Shown: piece by piece, positions 63,731-64,000 of the stretch | Layout: every line of letters starts with the position of its first letter | Numbering within the stretch: position 1 is the stretch's first letter | Assembly: GCA_963677245.1 (NCBI GenBank) | Contig: OY781921.1 | Location: 3,162,001 to 3,226,000 of the forward strand | DNA from: Saccharicrinis sp963677245 | GTDB lineage: Bacteria; Bacteroidota; Bacteroidia; Bacteroidales; Marinilabiliaceae | Length of the DNA stretch: 64,000 bases | Direction of reading: 5' to 3' | Translations under genes and position numbers: made by a program | The notes under the pieces: generated by a model | The model's input: only the letters and a program-made list of their open reading frames with translations | The model's database searches: none | What the model was told of the DNA's origin: nothing

Positions 63731-64000
63731 ATGAAAAAAATCAAAAATTTAAGTGCATGGGATTGCTATGCCTTAAAAAAATCCCTGAAAATCATGAGAA
63801 TAGCGCTATTCTTACTGATGGTTGGTGTATTACAAACTTTTGCTGCATCAACATATTCTCAACAAACCAAGGTTTCTATCAATCTTCAAAACAGCAGTGT
63901 AGAAGATGTTTTGGTTAACATCGAAAACCAAAGCGAATTCTACTTTTTATATAACGAAAAGTTAATTGACGTTGACAGAAAGGTAAGTATATCAGAAAAC
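63731..64000 (+). CDS. SusC/RagA TonB-dependent receptor with STN domain (5' part; runs off the right edge)
   Basis: The first 90 codons are present. After a basic start and a signal-like hydrophobic stretch (RIALFLLMVGVLQTFAASTYSQ) comes the STN domain (TKVSINLQNSSVEDVLVNIENQSEFYFLYNEKLIDVDRKVSI). This domain is found in receptors that signal to FecR. The plug and barrel would follow to the right. Its place behind sigma and FecR genes supports an outer-membrane glycan importer that senses its own ligand. A SusD partner would be expected next. Confidence 0.9.
   Translation, partial: MKKIKNLSAWDCYALKKSLKIMRIALFLLMVGVLQTFAASTYSQQTKVSINLQNSSVEDVLVNIENQSEFYFLYNEKLIDVDRKVSISEN

Overview
The window is chromosomal DNA from a member of the Bacteroidota, most like the Bacteroidales/Marinilabiliales. 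Supporting signs are promoters of the TTG-N19-TAnnTTTG type, secreted proteins ending in type IX secretion (T9SS) sorting tails, an ECF sigma / FecR anti-sigma / SusC-STN receptor series, two DUF2723 (GT117) membrane glycosyltransferase-like proteins, a GH3-family protein, a dNK-type deoxynucleoside kinase, and few Shine-Dalgarno sites. Most of the window is ordinary core genome. Accessory, broken and repetitive pieces sit between the core blocks.

Layout. 1-16 kb: 5' part of a dipeptidyl peptidase IV, GT117 protein, NodB deacetylase, purD, a membrane protein, a carbamoyltransferase, small outer-membrane proteins, tyrS and a second GT117 protein. 16-20 kb: tRNA-Gln, a frameshifted DUF6261-type gene, 42-bp repeats in two opposed orientations, then an AT-rich pair made of a second dGTPase and a Pol-beta-type nucleotidyltransferase. 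This pair is the best candidate for an undescribed (possibly anti-phage) system. 20-37.9 kb: a secreted GH30 glycosidase, a lipoprotein, a YgjP metalloprotease next to the second, core-type dGTPase, small proteins including a Nif11-like one, cold-shock protein, CvpA, GH3, dNK, tRNA-Leu, cobQ, a possible small RNA, the CBS-BamA-nadK group, and pdxJ with a hydrolase. 38-48 kb: two large paralogous T9SS metalloproteases with the same front half but different catalytic modules, and a large GLUG/Ig-repeat adhesin. The gap between them holds CGAA words spaced at about one DNA helical turn.

48-53 kb: a decayed LytS/LytTR two-component system. The regulator has a one-base frameshift and the kinase has lost its start at an IS3-type element. 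That element has a correctly phased A_AAA_AAG frameshift site between orfA and orfB. 53-58 kb: a GC-rich AGGAC array with 20-21 bp period, an MFS transporter, a cluster of short hairpins, a lipoprotein, a (TTTATAC)n minisatellite, a double-rubredoxin/glutamate-synthase-like fusion, a MITE-like inverted repeat and a polyprenyl synthetase. 58.7-64 kb: polA, then sigma/FecR/SusC-STN, which runs off the right edge and probably begins a polysaccharide utilization locus.

All calls come from reading the sequence. No database search was run, and family names rest on recognised motifs.
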